Source: Ruegeria profundi
GTDB taxonomy: Bacteria > Pseudomonadota > Alphaproteobacteria > Rhodobacterales > Rhodobacteraceae
Reading direction: 5' to 3'
Assembly (NCBI RefSeq): GCF_001507545.1
Contig: NZ_LQBP01000007.1
Coordinates: 1-64,000 of the forward strand
DNA length: 64,000 nucleotides
Part shown: positions 9,158 through 18,011 of the stretch, piece by piece
Layout of the letters: each line of letters begins with the position of its first letter
Numbering within the stretch: the first letter of the stretch is position 1
Position numbers and translations under genes: made by a program
Notes under the pieces: model-generated
Databases searched by the model: none
Told to the model about the DNA's origin: nothing
What the model saw: the letters and a program-made list of their open reading frames with translations, nothing else

Positions 9158-9191
9158 GTAATTTACCGCTCCATTTCATGGGGGCGGAGCA

Positions 9192-10295
9192 ATGAAGGTC
9201 AACAAGATAACGCTTTGGTCCGTCGATCTGACCAGCCATGAAACCTATCACATGGCCGAGGGTAAGACCTGCGCGACCGTGACCTCTCATGTCCTGTGCC
9301 TTGAGACGGATACGGGTTTGACGGGCTGGGGCGAGGTTTGCCCAATCCCCCATTACCTGCCTGCATATGCCGGTGGAGTACCGGCTGCTGTTGCGGAAAT
9401 GGGGCCGGAAATCCTTGGAATGTCCCCGTTTGGTGTGGATGCGCCGATGCGCAAGCTGGACGGATTTCTTCCGGGTCACCAATATGCAAAATCCATCGTC
9501 GATATCGCCCTGTGGGACCTGTTCGGGCAGGCTACGGGCCAGCCGGTTTATGCTCTGCTGGGTGGACGGACGCGGAAGGATATGCCGCTTTACCACTCGA
9601 TCACCTGCATTGCGCCGGATGACATGGCCCGGATCGCTAAGGCAGCTTACCAGTCCGGCATTCGCCAGTTTCAGGTCAAGCTGGGTGTCGAAGGCGACTG
9701 GCAGGCCGATGCCGAACGTCTGATCAAGGTGCGTGAGGCCGTGGGGCAGGGACCGCTGGTTTATGGCGATTGGAATTGCGGAGCGTCGCGGCTGCAAGCT
9801 ACGCGCACGGGACGGGCGGTTGCCCACCTGGACATTATGCTGGAGCAGCCCTGCAAAACGCTTGAAGACTGTGCTGCTGTTCGGCAGGCAACCGGATTGC
9901 CGATGAAGATTGACGAGAACGCATATGATCTGGACTCGCTTTTGCGCGCGCATGAGTTGGGTTGTCTGGACGCGGTGGCGCTGAAATTATCAAAGTTCGG
10001 CGGGCTTTCAGCCATGCGGCGCGCGCGTGACCTGACCGTCCATCTGGGGGCTGAGATCTGTGCCGAATGCACTTGGGGGTCGGACATCGTGACGGCGGCG
10101 TCATTGCACTTTGCGGCGTCGACTCCACACGGATCTTTGTTGAACACCTGTGATCTCTCGTCTTATGTTGCGCCGCGCATCTGCCCGGATGCACCAAACC
10201 GTGTGAATGGCAGGATTGCCCCGCCGGACGGGCCGGGGTTAGGTGTTGCGCCAGACCCGGATATCCTAGGTTCCCCTGTATCGGAGATCGTGTGA
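9192..10295 (+). CDS. enolase-superfamily MR/MLE protein 3 (hydroxyproline-betaine-epimerase-like)
   Basis: This is the third 367-aa paralogue. Its catalytic lysines are K163 (FQVKLG) and K265 (ALKLS). Its metal ligands are D193 (YGDWN), E218 (MLEQP) and D241 (KIDE). It carries GHQYAKSIVD, W295 in CTWGS and an aromatic capping loop (PHYLPAY). The lysine numbering matches HpbD, and of the three it looks closest to that enzyme to my eye. GGGCGGAGC precedes the ATG by a few bases. The aminotransferase gene starts 1 bp after its stop. Activity on an amino-acid betaine is inferred from the motif set and neighbours. Confidence 0.87.
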   Translation: MKVNKITLWSVDLTSHETYHMAEGKTCATVTSHVLCLETDTGLTGWGEVCPIPHYLPAYAGGVPAAVAEMGPEILGMSPFGVDAPMRKLDGFLPGHQYAKSIVDIALWDLFGQATGQPVYALLGGRTRKDMPLYHSITCIAPDDMARIAKAAYQSGIRQFQVKLGVEGDWQADAERLIKVREAVGQGPLVYGDWNCGASRLQATRTGRAVAHLDIMLEQPCKTLEDCAAVRQATGLPMKIDENAYDLDSLLRAHELGCLDAVALKLSKFGGLSAMRRARDLTVHLGAEICAECTWGSDIVTAASLHFAASTPHGSLLNTCDLSSYVAPRICPDAPNRVNGRIAPPDGPGLGVAPDPDILGSPVSEIV

Positions 10296-10296
10296 A

Positions 10297-11574
10297 ATGC
10301 TGAAAATCAATACTCAAGCCGAATGGATCGACCGAGCGAACGCCGTCTTGCCCGCCGGGGGATTTGGCAATTTCGACCCCGGTATCATCATTGCACGTGG
10401 CGAAGGCAGCCATGTTTGGGACGAAGATGGAAATGAATTCATCGACTATCTGATTGGCTCGGGTCCGATGCTGCTGGGTCATGGCCACCCCGAAGTGATT
10501 GAGGCCGTGCTGGAACAACTGCCCAAAGGCATGACATTCTTTGCCAACAACGCCAAAGGCATTGAGCTGGCCGAGGCGATCATTGATGCGGTTCCATGCT
10601 GTGAACAAATCCGCTTTGTCGCGTCGGGTGGCGAAGCGGACATGTACGCAATCCGCCTTGCCCGCGCCTTTACTGGCCGCGACAAGATACTTAAATTCGA
10701 AGGCGGTTATCACGGAATGAGTGCCGAGGCGCAGATGAGCCTTGCCCCAAGCCGCCAGGTCAACTTTCCGCAGGCCGTACCCGATAGCGCCGGTATCCCC
10801 GAAGGTGTGGCCGAGCAAATGCTGATCGCGCCCTTCAACGATCTGGAAGCCGTGTCGGCCCTGCTGGATGAACATGACGATGTCGCCGCGATCATGGTCG
10901 AGCCGTTGCAGCGGATCATTCCACCTTTACCCGGGTATCTTCAGGGGCTGCGGGACCTGTGCGACAAACACGATGTTCTGCTGATCTTTGATGAGATCGT
11001 CACCGGTTTCCGTCTGGCCTATGGCGGTGCGCAGGAAAAATACGGCGTCACGCCCGATATCTGCACCCTTGGAAAGATTACCGGCGGTGGTTTCCCCTTG
11101 GCCGCGCTGGGCGCCAGCGCCGATATCATGAAACATTTCGACAAAGCGCAAGTGGGTGAAGAAGGCTGGCTGATGCAGTTGGGGACCTTGTCCGGCAATC
11201 CCGTGGCATCGGTCGCGGGTCTCAAGACCATGGAAGTATTGCGGCGCGACGGTGTTTACGACCAATTGCGCGCGACGGGTGCGGCATTGCAGCAGATGCA
11301 AGTGGATGCGCTGACAAAGGCTGGCATTCCGCATCAGGTTTGCGGCGATGAGACACTGTTCGATATCTATTTTACCGATGCTGCCTGTCGTGACTACCGA
11401 AGTGCGAAACATGACGATCCACACCGCAACACACTCTACAACGATACGTTGCGCGCACACGGTATCTTCAAATCCCCCGGCAAGCTTTATCCGTCCTTTG
11501 CAGTCACCGAGGCTGATTTGGAACAAACCCGTGCAGCCGTTGAAAAGGCAGTAGACGCAATCAGCGCAGCGTGA
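10297..11574 (+). CDS. class III PLP aminotransferase (glutamate-1-semialdehyde aminomutase-like)
   Basis: This 425-aa fold-type I PLP enzyme has SGGEADMYAIRLARA (about 110-124) binding the phosphate, D232 in FDEIVTGFR contacting the pyridine nitrogen, and Schiff-base K260 in LGKITGGGFP. The nearest branch is the HemL-like group that also holds many catabolic omega-aminotransferases. Its place at the end of the catabolic operon argues against tetrapyrrole synthesis, even though hemC lies just beyond, because hemC is convergent and separated by a hairpin. It probably transaminates an aldehyde or keto intermediate released by the upstream enzymes. Confidence 0.87.
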   Translation: MLKINTQAEWIDRANAVLPAGGFGNFDPGIIIARGEGSHVWDEDGNEFIDYLIGSGPMLLGHGHPEVIEAVLEQLPKGMTFFANNAKGIELAEAIIDAVPCCEQIRFVASGGEADMYAIRLARAFTGRDKILKFEGGYHGMSAEAQMSLAPSRQVNFPQAVPDSAGIPEGVAEQMLIAPFNDLEAVSALLDEHDDVAAIMVEPLQRIIPPLPGYLQGLRDLCDKHDVLLIFDEIVTGFRLAYGGAQEKYGVTPDICTLGKITGGGFPLAALGASADIMKHFDKAQVGEEGWLMQLGTLSGNPVASVAGLKTMEVLRRDGVYDQLRATGAALQQMQVDALTKAGIPHQVCGDETLFDIYFTDAACRDYRSAKHDDPHRNTLYNDTLRAHGIFKSPGKLYPSFAVTEADLEQTRAAVEKAVDAISAA

Positions 11575-11595
11575 CGCACCTCAGAGAAAAGAAAT

Positions 11596-11624
11596 GGGCC
11601 GCTGTCGAAATATGACAGCGGCCC
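11596..11624 (+). terminator. hairpin at the end of the betaine-type operon
   Basis: A perfect 11-bp stem (GGGCCGCTGTC / GACAGCGGCCC) closes a 7-nt loop, 21 nt after the aminotransferase stop. No T-run follows, so it may act as an mRNA 3' end stabiliser or a Rho-assisted terminator rather than a classical intrinsic one. It is symmetrical and could also serve hemC, whose transcript converges from the other side. Confidence 0.6.
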
Positions 11625-11796
11625 TAACCGATCAGCAGTTTGGTGCAATCTCGCCCCCTCGAATACCACTTAAGCGAATGTACTGAAAAAACTTTCGACT
11701 TTTTTGAGACAGCCCCCTGATCTCATCGGTATGCCACCTTGATGCCAGATTGGCAGAGAATCTACAGTGAAGTAATTCACATTACTCAAATTTTTC

Positions 11797-12756
11797 TCAG
11801 GTTCTCCAATCAAAGAACCCGGGCCCCGCTTTCTTCAGAAGCGACTCTGCCATTTTGCGCCCCATTTCCGCTGCATCGGCGATGGTGCCAGAGATGTCTT
11901 CGGAAATCGCCTCGGAACCATCCGGTCGCAGCACTTCACCGCGCAAGCGCAGGGTGCCGCCCTGTATCTCGGCCAGACCGGCAATGGGTGTTTCACAAGA
12001 CCCATCCAACGCGGCAAGCAAAGCACGTTCTGCGATCAGGCGTTGACCGGTTTCGGTATCGTGGATTGCCTCAAGCATACCCGCTGCGCGGGAATCATCG
12101 TTGCGGCGCTCGATACCGATTGTGCCCTGTGCAATGGCCGGTAACATCTGTTCAGGTGCGATCGCCGTGGCGGGCACGTCTTCCATATTCAGGCGGCGTA
12201 TGCCTGCCATGGCAAGAAAGGTACAATCGGCCACACCATCCGCCAGTTTCTTCAGTCTGGTCTGCACGTTGCCACGAAATTCCACCACTTTCAGGTCGGG
12301 CCGCCGGTTCAGTAGCTGCGCCCGGCGGCGCAGTGATGAGGTACCGACCACCGCTCCCTGTGGCAGATCGTGGATCGAATTGAGCTTGGGTGAGATAAAC
12401 GCATCGCGCACATCTTCGCGCGGCAGGAATGTGTCCAACACCAGCCCCTCGGGCTGTTTTACTGGCATGTCCTTGGTGGAATGCACTGCGATGTCGATAT
12501 CTCCGCGCAACATCGCTTCTTCGATTTCCTTGGTGAACAGACCCTTGTTGCCGATCTCTTTCAAAGGTCGGTCCGCGTCGATCATGGCCCGGTTGTCGCC
12601 CGTGGTTTTGATCACCACGATTTCAAACGCATCGTCCGGCAGGTCAAAGGCCGAACCCAGCCTTTGCCGGGTCTCATAGGCTTGCGCCAGGGCCAGTGGC
12701 GAACCACGTGTGCCGATTTTCAGCGGTGAGTCGGGATTGGGCAGGGTCAGTGTCAT
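11797..12756 (-). CDS. hemC: hydroxymethylbilane synthase (porphobilinogen deaminase)
   Basis: This 319-aa enzyme joins four porphobilinogens to hydroxymethylbilane in tetrapyrrole synthesis. KIGTRGSPLALAQ at the N terminus, HSTKDMP (about 92-98) and the dipyrromethane-cofactor cysteine C254 in GSCETP are all present. The open frame runs 72 codons further upstream, but the homologous start MTLTLPNPDSPLKIGTR fits the family length. Extending it would also run into the region ahead of hemE. It is divergent from hemE, with 107 bp between the starts. Confidence 0.97.
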   Translation of the reverse strand: MTLTLPNPDSPLKIGTRGSPLALAQAYETRQRLGSAFDLPDDAFEIVVIKTTGDNRAMIDADRPLKEIGNKGLFTKEIEEAMLRGDIDIAVHSTKDMPVKQPEGLVLDTFLPREDVRDAFISPKLNSIHDLPQGAVVGTSSLRRRAQLLNRRPDLKVVEFRGNVQTRLKKLADGVADCTFLAMAGIRRLNMEDVPATAIAPEQMLPAIAQGTIGIERRNDDSRAAGMLEAIHDTETGQRLIAERALLAALDGSCETPIAGLAEIQGGTLRLRGEVLRPDGSEAISEDISGTIADAAEMGRKMAESLLKKAGPGFFDWRT

Positions 12757-12863
12757 ATGCCAAGCTTTAGTCGCGTCACATTGCCCTGACAATGGGGGCA
12801 GAGCTTGACAAATTGCCGCCGAAGACGGACCCGTTCCGTTGACCGACACGATTGGGGGCAAAT

Positions 12864-13898
12864 ATGGCCGAGACAAAGAAACTGCTGCGGGCGCTGGCGG
12901 GTGAGGTGCAGGATGTGCCGCCGATCTGGATGATGCGTCAGGCCGGGCGGTATCTGCCCGAATATCGCGCAACCCGCGCGCAAGCCGGCGATTTTCTGTC
13001 GCTGTGCTACAACCCCGAACTGGCGGCCGAGGTCACGCTGCAACCTATCCGACGCTATGGGTTCGATGCGGCCATCCTGTTTGCAGACATTTTGTTGGTG
13101 CCACAGGCGCTGGGCGCTGAGTTGTGGTTCGTGACCGGAGAAGGCCCGCGCTTGTCGACCATCACGCAGCAATCCGACTTTGACGCGCTGAAACCGGTTG
13201 AGACGATTCATGAGACTTTGTCACCGGTCTATGAAACGGTGCGCATCCTTTCGAGGGAATTGCCGTCCGAGACGACGCTGATCGGGTTCGCCGGCGCGCC
13301 CTGGACGGTGGCGACCTATATGATCGCAGGGCGCGGCACACCGGATCAAGGTCCGGCCCATGCGCTGCGCGAAGAAAACACCGCGTTGTTCGAGGCGCTG
13401 TTGGATCGGATCACGCTGGCCACGATCGAGTATCTCTCGGCCCAGATCGACGCCGGGGCCGAGGTGGTCAAGATCTTTGACAGCTGGGCCGGATCGCTGA
13501 AGGGTGACGCATTCCAGAAATACGCGGTCGAGCCTTGCCGGGTGATTACACAAGCCATCAAGGCACGCCATCCCGGTATCCCGGTGATCGGCTTCCCCCG
13601 TGAAGCCGGGGATGGCTATATCGGTTTCGCCAAGGCAACCGGTGTGGACTGCGTTGCGCTGGACAATTCGGTGTCGCCGGAATGGGGGGCCGAGCATGTG
13701 CAGGTCGACGGTTGCGTTCAGGGCAATCTGGCCTCATCCCATATGGTGACCGGCGGACAGGCATTGGTGGATGAGACGCGGCGGATCGTCCAGGCATTCT
13801 CGAATGGTCCACATATCTTCAACCTTGGTCACGGGATTACACCGGACGCAGACCCAGAGAATGTTCAGTTGATGATCGACACAGTCCGCGGGCGGTAG
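12864..13898 (+). CDS. hemE: uroporphyrinogen decarboxylase
   Basis: This 344-aa enzyme decarboxylates the four acetates of uroporphyrinogen III to coproporphyrinogen III. Signature 1 ([17 protein letters not shown]) lies at residues about 19-35. The second family motif [13 protein letters not shown] is intact. An in-frame TTG at 12852 exists, but the ATG at 12864 is preceded by a GGGGG stretch at suitable distance and gives the normal N terminus. It is divergent from hemC, so the shared 107-bp gap can coordinate two steps of the same pathway. A strong hairpin follows. Confidence 0.97.
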   Translation: MAETKKLLRALAGEVQDVPPIWMMRQAGRYLPEYRATRAQAGDFLSLCYNPELAAEVTLQPIRRYGFDAAILFADILLVPQALGAELWFVTGEGPRLSTITQQSDFDALKPVETIHETLSPVYETVRILSRELPSETTLIGFAGAPWTVATYMIAGRGTPDQGPAHALREENTALFEALLDRITLATIEYLSAQIDAGAEVVKIFDSWAGSLKGDAFQKYAVEPCRVITQAIKARHPGIPVIGFPREAGDGYIGFAKATGVDCVALDNSVSPEWGAEHVQVDGCVQGNLASSHMVTGGQALVDETRRIVQAFSNGPHIFNLGHGITPDADPENVQLMIDTVRGR

Positions 13899-13904
13899 GC
13901 AAGG

Positions 13905-13924
13905 GAAGGGGGCCAGCCCCCTTC
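13905..13924 (+). terminator. hairpin after hemE
   Basis: The stem GAAGGGGG / CCCCCTTC (8 bp) encloses the tetraloop CCAG and begins 7 nt after the hemE stop. The following bases are TTGGCC, with no long T-run. It also lies between hemE and the convergent CaiB-type gene. Confidence 0.65.
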
Positions 13925-13958
13925 TTGGCCTGCGGCCAATTCATCCCCCGGGATATTT

Positions 13959-15068
13959 TTAGCCAGATGAAGAGGTGGATACCTGTTGTGCGTCAAACTC
14001 GTTCAGGATGTCCTGACGATGTTCTCCGCGTCTGGGGCTGGGTTTGGGGCGCCATTCAGAAGTTGAAAATCTGGGGGCGGCGGCGGCTTGAAGGGTGCCA
14101 TCTGTACTGCGCCATGTTTGGCGGGCAATGTTCATCGGGTGGGCATATGCTTCGGTCGGGCTGAGGACGGGCGCGACGCAGGCATCGGTGCCGTCGAAGA
14201 GATCTGCCCAATGATCACGCGGTTGGCTGGCAAAGATTTCGGTCAGGCGTTGTGTGAGGGCAGGCCAGCTTGCGCGATTGTATTGTTGCTGGAAGTCAGG
14301 GTCTTCGGACAAGCCCAGTTTTTGCAGAAACAGGGCGTAGAATTTGGGTTCCAGACACTGTACCGTTACGAACCCGCCATCGGCGCAGGTGTAAGTCCGG
14401 CTCCAATGAGGGCCATCCAGCAGGCTCTGCCCGCGCAATTCCGACAGGTTGCCCGTCTGGCCAAGGCTCATCAGCAGGTTCATCATATGGGCCGACCCGT
14501 CATAGATTGCGGCGTCGACCACCGTTCCTTCACCCGTTTTCTGCGCATTCAGAAGCCCGGCCAGAAGGCCAGCAACAAGATACAAAGCCCCACCGCCGAT
14601 GTCACCAACAAGCGTTGCCGGGGTTTGCGGGGGCTGACCCGGTTGAGACGCATACCAAAGCGCACCGGACAGGGCGATATAGTTCAGATCGTGTCCGGCA
14701 GCGTCTGAAAGGGGGCTGTCCTGCCCCCAGCCGGTCATCCGGCCATAGACCAGCTTTGGGTTCAACGCATGACATTTTTCGGGGCTTAAGCCGAGTTTCT
14801 CCATCACGCCGGGGCGAAATCCTTCGATCAATCCATCGGCCCGTGCAATCAGGCGTTTCGCAATCTCAAGATCGCCTGCGTCTTTTAGATCGAGATCAAT
14901 CGACCGTTTACCGCGGTCGAGCACCGAACGCTCTGGCATCCCGGGCGTTACCGCTTGTCCTTTTCGGTGGACGGTTATGACGTCTGCGCCCATATCCGCC
15001 AATAACATCGCCGCGAAAGGAGCCGGGCCCAGCCCCTCGAACTCTAGGATCCTGTAACCGTTCAGCAT
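13959..15068 (-). CDS. CaiB/BaiF family CoA transferase, alpha-methylacyl-CoA racemase-like
   Basis: This 369-aa family III CoA-transferase fold protein keeps the three residues used by alpha-methylacyl-CoA racemases: a histidine in AGHDLNY, an aspartate in GDIGGGAL and a glutamate in CLEPKF. Epimerisation of 2-methylacyl-CoA is therefore more likely than CoA transfer. The ATG at 15068 has AAGGGG upstream. A longer in-frame start adds 17 residues of unlikely sequence. The stop lies within a GGGATATTTTTAGCC stretch that looks like a dispersed intergenic element. It is divergent from the ABC exporter genes. Confidence 0.88.
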   Translation of the reverse strand: MLNGYRILEFEGLGPAPFAAMLLADMGADVITVHRKGQAVTPGMPERSVLDRGKRSIDLDLKDAGDLEIAKRLIARADGLIEGFRPGVMEKLGLSPEKCHALNPKLVYGRMTGWGQDSPLSDAAGHDLNYIALSGALWYASQPGQPPQTPATLVGDIGGGALYLVAGLLAGLLNAQKTGEGTVVDAAIYDGSAHMMNLLMSLGQTGNLSELRGQSLLDGPHWSRTYTCADGGFVTVQCLEPKFYALFLQKLGLSEDPDFQQQYNRASWPALTQRLTEIFASQPRDHWADLFDGTDACVAPVLSPTEAYAHPMNIARQTWRSTDGTLQAAAAPRFSTSEWRPKPSPRRGEHRQDILNEFDAQQVSTSSSG

Positions 15069-15239
15069 TGTGCCCCTTTCACTTTGGCGCAGGGTTTCGG
15101 GATCGTCCGCGAATTGCAAGACCCCAGTTGTTAGCTAAGGAGGCTCCTTCAATTCACAAAAGCGCAGGAGGATGTGCGGAATTGACCTGTTCTGTGCACG
15201 ACGAGCGGGTTAGGGTCGCCGCCAGAACAAGGAACTTGC

Positions 15240-16169
15240 ATGACGACCATTCTATCTATCAAGGACCTGCGCAAATCCTACGCCGACGGGTTTGAGGCGT
15301 TGAAAGGTGTCTCGTTGGAGATCGAGCAGGGGGAAATTCTGGCGCTGCTGGGGCCCAACGGTGCGGGCAAGACGACACTTATTTCGACGATCTGTGGCAT
15401 CACCACGCCGACCTCGGGGGCAGTGACGGTAGGCGGCCACGATATTCAAACTGATTTTCGCGCCGCGCGTCGGATGATTGGTTTGGTGCCGCAAGAAATT
15501 GCCCTTGAGCCGTTTGAGAAGGTCTGGAACACGGTGCGCCTGTCGCGCGGCCTGTTCGGGCTGAGCCGAAACGACGAGAGGATCGAAGACATCCTGCGCA
15601 AACTGTCCCTTTGGGAAAAGCGCAAGAACGCGATCAAAGAGCTGTCCGGCGGTATGAAACGCCGGGTGATGATCGCCAAAGCGCTTTCGCATGAACCGCG
15701 GGTGCTGTTTCTGGACGAACCAACCGCAGGTGTGGATGTCGAACTGCGCAAGGATATGTGGGAGATTGTGGCCGAACTGAAACGGTCCGGTGTCACCATT
15801 ATCCTAACTACACATTACATAGAAGAGGCCGAAGCGATTGCTGATCGCGTTGGCGTCATCGACAAGGGTGAATTGCTTCTGGTGCAGGACAAAGACACTT
15901 TGATGGCGCAGATGGGCAAAAAACACCTTGAGGTGATGTTGACCGAGCCGATCCAGTCTATTCCGGACAGTCTGGCGGCCCATAACCTTGAGCTCAACGG
16001 CAGTGGCGATGCGCTTGTCTATACATATGACACCAACGCAGACCGTACCGGGATAACCGCCTTGTTGAACGACGTGGCGCAGGCTGGTCTGGTTTTGCGT
16101 GATGTGCAAACCCGGCAGTCAAGCCTTGAAGAGATTTTTGTCAATCTGGTGTCGGGAGAGCCCGCATGA
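15240..16169 (+). CDS. ABC-2 type exporter, ATP-binding subunit
   Basis: This 309-aa ATPase has Walker [10 protein letters not shown] (38-46), Q-loop VPQEIALE, signature LSGGMKRR (135-142), Walker [13 protein letters not shown] (155-166) and H-loop TTHYIEEAE. The C-terminal 75 residues form the regulatory extension common in DrrA/NodI-type subunits. It overlaps the permease gene by 4 bp. Together they form a two-gene exporter of unknown substrate at the inner membrane. Confidence 0.92.
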   Translation: MTTILSIKDLRKSYADGFEALKGVSLEIEQGEILALLGPNGAGKTTLISTICGITTPTSGAVTVGGHDIQTDFRAARRMIGLVPQEIALEPFEKVWNTVRLSRGLFGLSRNDERIEDILRKLSLWEKRKNAIKELSGGMKRRVMIAKALSHEPRVLFLDEPTAGVDVELRKDMWEIVAELKRSGVTIILTTHYIEEAEAIADRVGVIDKGELLLVQDKDTLMAQMGKKHLEVMLTEPIQSIPDSLAAHNLELNGSGDALVYTYDTNADRTGITALLNDVAQAGLVLRDVQTRQSSLEEIFVNLVSGEPA

Positions 16170-16927
16170 ACTGGTCTGCCATTGCCGCCATATACCGCTT
16201 TGAAATGGCCCGGTTCTTTCGCACCCTGGCGCAGAGCTTCCTGTCTCCGGTCCTTTCGACTTCGCTGTACTTCGTGGTGTTTGGCACTGCTATCGGCAGC
16301 CGCATCCAAGAGGTCGATGGGGTTTCTTATGGCGCTTTCATCGTGCCGGGGCTGATCATGTTGTCAGTGGTGCTGCTTGCGATATCGAACGCGTCCTTTG
16401 GCATCTACTTTCCCAAGTTTCTTGGCACGATTTACGAACTGCTTTCGGCGCCTGTTAATTTTATCGAGATCGTGATCGGCTATGTGGGCGCGGCGGCAAC
16501 AAAAGCGTTGTTTGTTGGTGTGGTCATTCTTGTGACAGCCTCGTTCTTTGTGGACTTGCGTATCCAGCACCCAATTGCGATGGCCGCTTTCCTGATCCTC
16601 ACCTGCCTAAGCTTTTCGTTGCTGGGCTTTATCATCGGCATCTGGGCCAGCAATTTCGAGCAGATGTCTCTGGTACCTCAACTTGTTGTGACGCCGCTGA
16701 TTTTTCTAGGCGGCACGTTCTACTCGATCTCGATGCTGCCGCCAGTTTGGCAGACAGTCACCCTGTTCAACCCCGTGGTTTATCTGATTTCGGGGTTTCG
16801 ATGGTCATTTTATGGAATGGCGGATGTGCCAATCGGGCTTAGCCTTCTGGCAATTCTTCTCTTTACCGGCCTGTGCCTTGGCATCATTGGCTGGATATTC
16901 AAAACCGGCTGGCGCATCCGCAGCTAA
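16166..16927 (+). CDS. ABC-2 type exporter, permease subunit
   Basis: This 253-aa inner-membrane protein shows about six hydrophobic segments and the ABC2 membrane-domain signature around the last third ([24 protein letters not shown] is the typical conserved loop). The start overlaps the ATPase stop (ATGA). Length and layout fit the NodJ/DrrB group, which exports lipids, oligosaccharides or drugs. The cargo is not determinable from the window. Confidence 0.92.
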   Translation: MNWSAIAAIYRFEMARFFRTLAQSFLSPVLSTSLYFVVFGTAIGSRIQEVDGVSYGAFIVPGLIMLSVVLLAISNASFGIYFPKFLGTIYELLSAPVNFIEIVIGYVGAAATKALFVGVVILVTASFFVDLRIQHPIAMAAFLILTCLSFSLLGFIIGIWASNFEQMSLVPQLVVTPLIFLGGTFYSISMLPPVWQTVTLFNPVVYLISGFRWSFYGMADVPIGLSLLAILLFTGLCLGIIGWIFKTGWRIRS

Positions 16928-17041
16928 CCCGCAGACAGGAGTTGTATTTTTGTCCTCTGACCTAACGAAATCTGTTCGGGTTGCGCATTCCGCAACGGCG
17001 GTCCCTTGTTTACCGGTTGGGCGCACTCTACATCGGCACCC

Positions 17042-17839
17042 ATGAAACTCAGCCTGCCTTTCATAAAGAAACACCCTGTCGTGGCCGTTGTGCGCCTTTC
17101 TGGCGCTATCGGGATGGCCGGACGTGGGTCAATGTCCGACACCACGCTGGCCCCTGTGCTTGAGAAAGCCTTTCGCAAGGGTAAGCCAGCCGCCGTCGCG
17201 CTTGAAATTAACTCGCCCGGTGGGTCGCCCGTGCAAAGCTCTTTGATCGGGTCGCGTATCCGGCGATTGTCGGATGAGCTTGACGTTCCCGTCATCGCGT
17301 TTGTCGAGGATGTGGCGGCATCGGGGGGCTATTGGCTGGCCGCCGCTGCGGATGAGATTTATGCTGATGACAGCTCGGTTCTGGGCTCGATTGGGGTCAT
17401 TTCATCGGGCTTCGGCGCGCATATCCTGTTGAAACGGCAAGGGATTGAACGGCGCGTGCATACGGCTGGGCAGTCGAAATCCATGCTCGACCCATTCTCG
17501 CCGGAAAAGAAAGAGGATGTTGCGCGTCTCGAAGGGCTGCTGGCCGACATCCATGAAAACTTCATTGCCCATGTCAAAAATCGGCGCGGGTCCAAGCTGG
17601 ATCACAGCCAAGACCTGTTTACAGGTGAAATCTGGCTGGCGCGTCGAGCGCAGGAGTTGGGCCTGATCGATGGTATTGCCCATCTGAAGCCCAAAATGCA
17701 GGAACGCTTTGGCGACAAGGTTAAATTCCGCCGGTATGGGCTGCGCAAGCCGTTATGGACCCGGTTCGGTGCGTCGCTGGCGCAGGATGCCATCGCCGGG
17801 CTGGAAGAGCGTGCCGCCTACGCGCGGTTTGGTCTGTAA
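17042..17839 (+). CDS. S49 family (SppA-like) serine peptidase, short form
   Basis: This 265-aa protein has the SppA core. The nucleophile is S94 in VAASGGYW and the general base is probably K146 in AGQSKSMLDPF. The NSPGGSP oxyanion segment lies at about 57-63. A hydrophobic strand near the N terminus is too weak for a clear signal anchor. A TTG 36 bp upstream keeps the frame open, but the ATG gives the normal MKLSLPFIKK start. The S49 family degrades signal peptides or acts in membrane quality control. A 56-aa zinc-ribbon gene starts 1 bp downstream. Confidence 0.92.
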   Translation: MKLSLPFIKKHPVVAVVRLSGAIGMAGRGSMSDTTLAPVLEKAFRKGKPAAVALEINSPGGSPVQSSLIGSRIRRLSDELDVPVIAFVEDVAASGGYWLAAAADEIYADDSSVLGSIGVISSGFGAHILLKRQGIERRVHTAGQSKSMLDPFSPEKKEDVARLEGLLADIHENFIAHVKNRRGSKLDHSQDLFTGEIWLARRAQELGLIDGIAHLKPKMQERFGDKVKFRRYGLRKPLWTRFGASLAQDAIAGLEERAAYARFGL

Positions 17840-17840
17840 C

Positions 17841-18011
17841 GTGATCGTCAAGATTGTCACCCTTTTCCTGATCGCCATGGGCGTCCTGGCGATGTTCGGA
17901 AAGCTGCGTTTTCCGGGGCAGAAGCGGCTGCAATCTGCCAGATGTCCACGCTGCGGACGGTTCAGGATCGGTAAAGGCCCCTGCGCCTGCGAAAAAGGAG
18001 GCCGTACATGA
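17841..18011 (+). CDS. 56-aa membrane-anchored zinc-ribbon microprotein
   Basis: This GTG-start gene begins 1 bp after the peptidase stop and overlaps the antiporter start by 4 bp (ATGA). The product has one N-terminal membrane helix (IVTLFLIAMGVLAMFG), a basic linker and four cysteines (CPRCG and CAC spaced by RFRIGKGP) that look like a zinc ribbon. Similar short proteins occur beside S49 peptidases in Roseobacter genomes, as I recall, often under misleading names. Function unknown. The tight coupling suggests a partner of the peptidase or antiporter. Confidence 0.82.
   Translation: MIVKIVTLFLIAMGVLAMFGKLRFPGQKRLQSARCPRCGRFRIGKGPCACEKGGRT

Noticed and set aside
10297-11574. Calling the class III aminotransferase hemL because hemC and hemE lie next to it
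   Set aside because: It is the last gene of the catabolic operon on the opposite strand to hemC, beyond a hairpin, and alphaproteobacteria normally make 5-aminolevulinate with HemA-type synthase.
12805-12835. TTGACA at 12805-12810 as a hemE promoter
   Set aside because: No -10 box at 16-18 bp spacing, so it is not reported as a feature.
11797-12972. Longer hemC with 72 extra N-terminal residues
   Set aside because: The extra part is Pro/Ala/Arg-rich, overlaps hemE and is absent from HemC proteins, which start close to KIGTRGSP.
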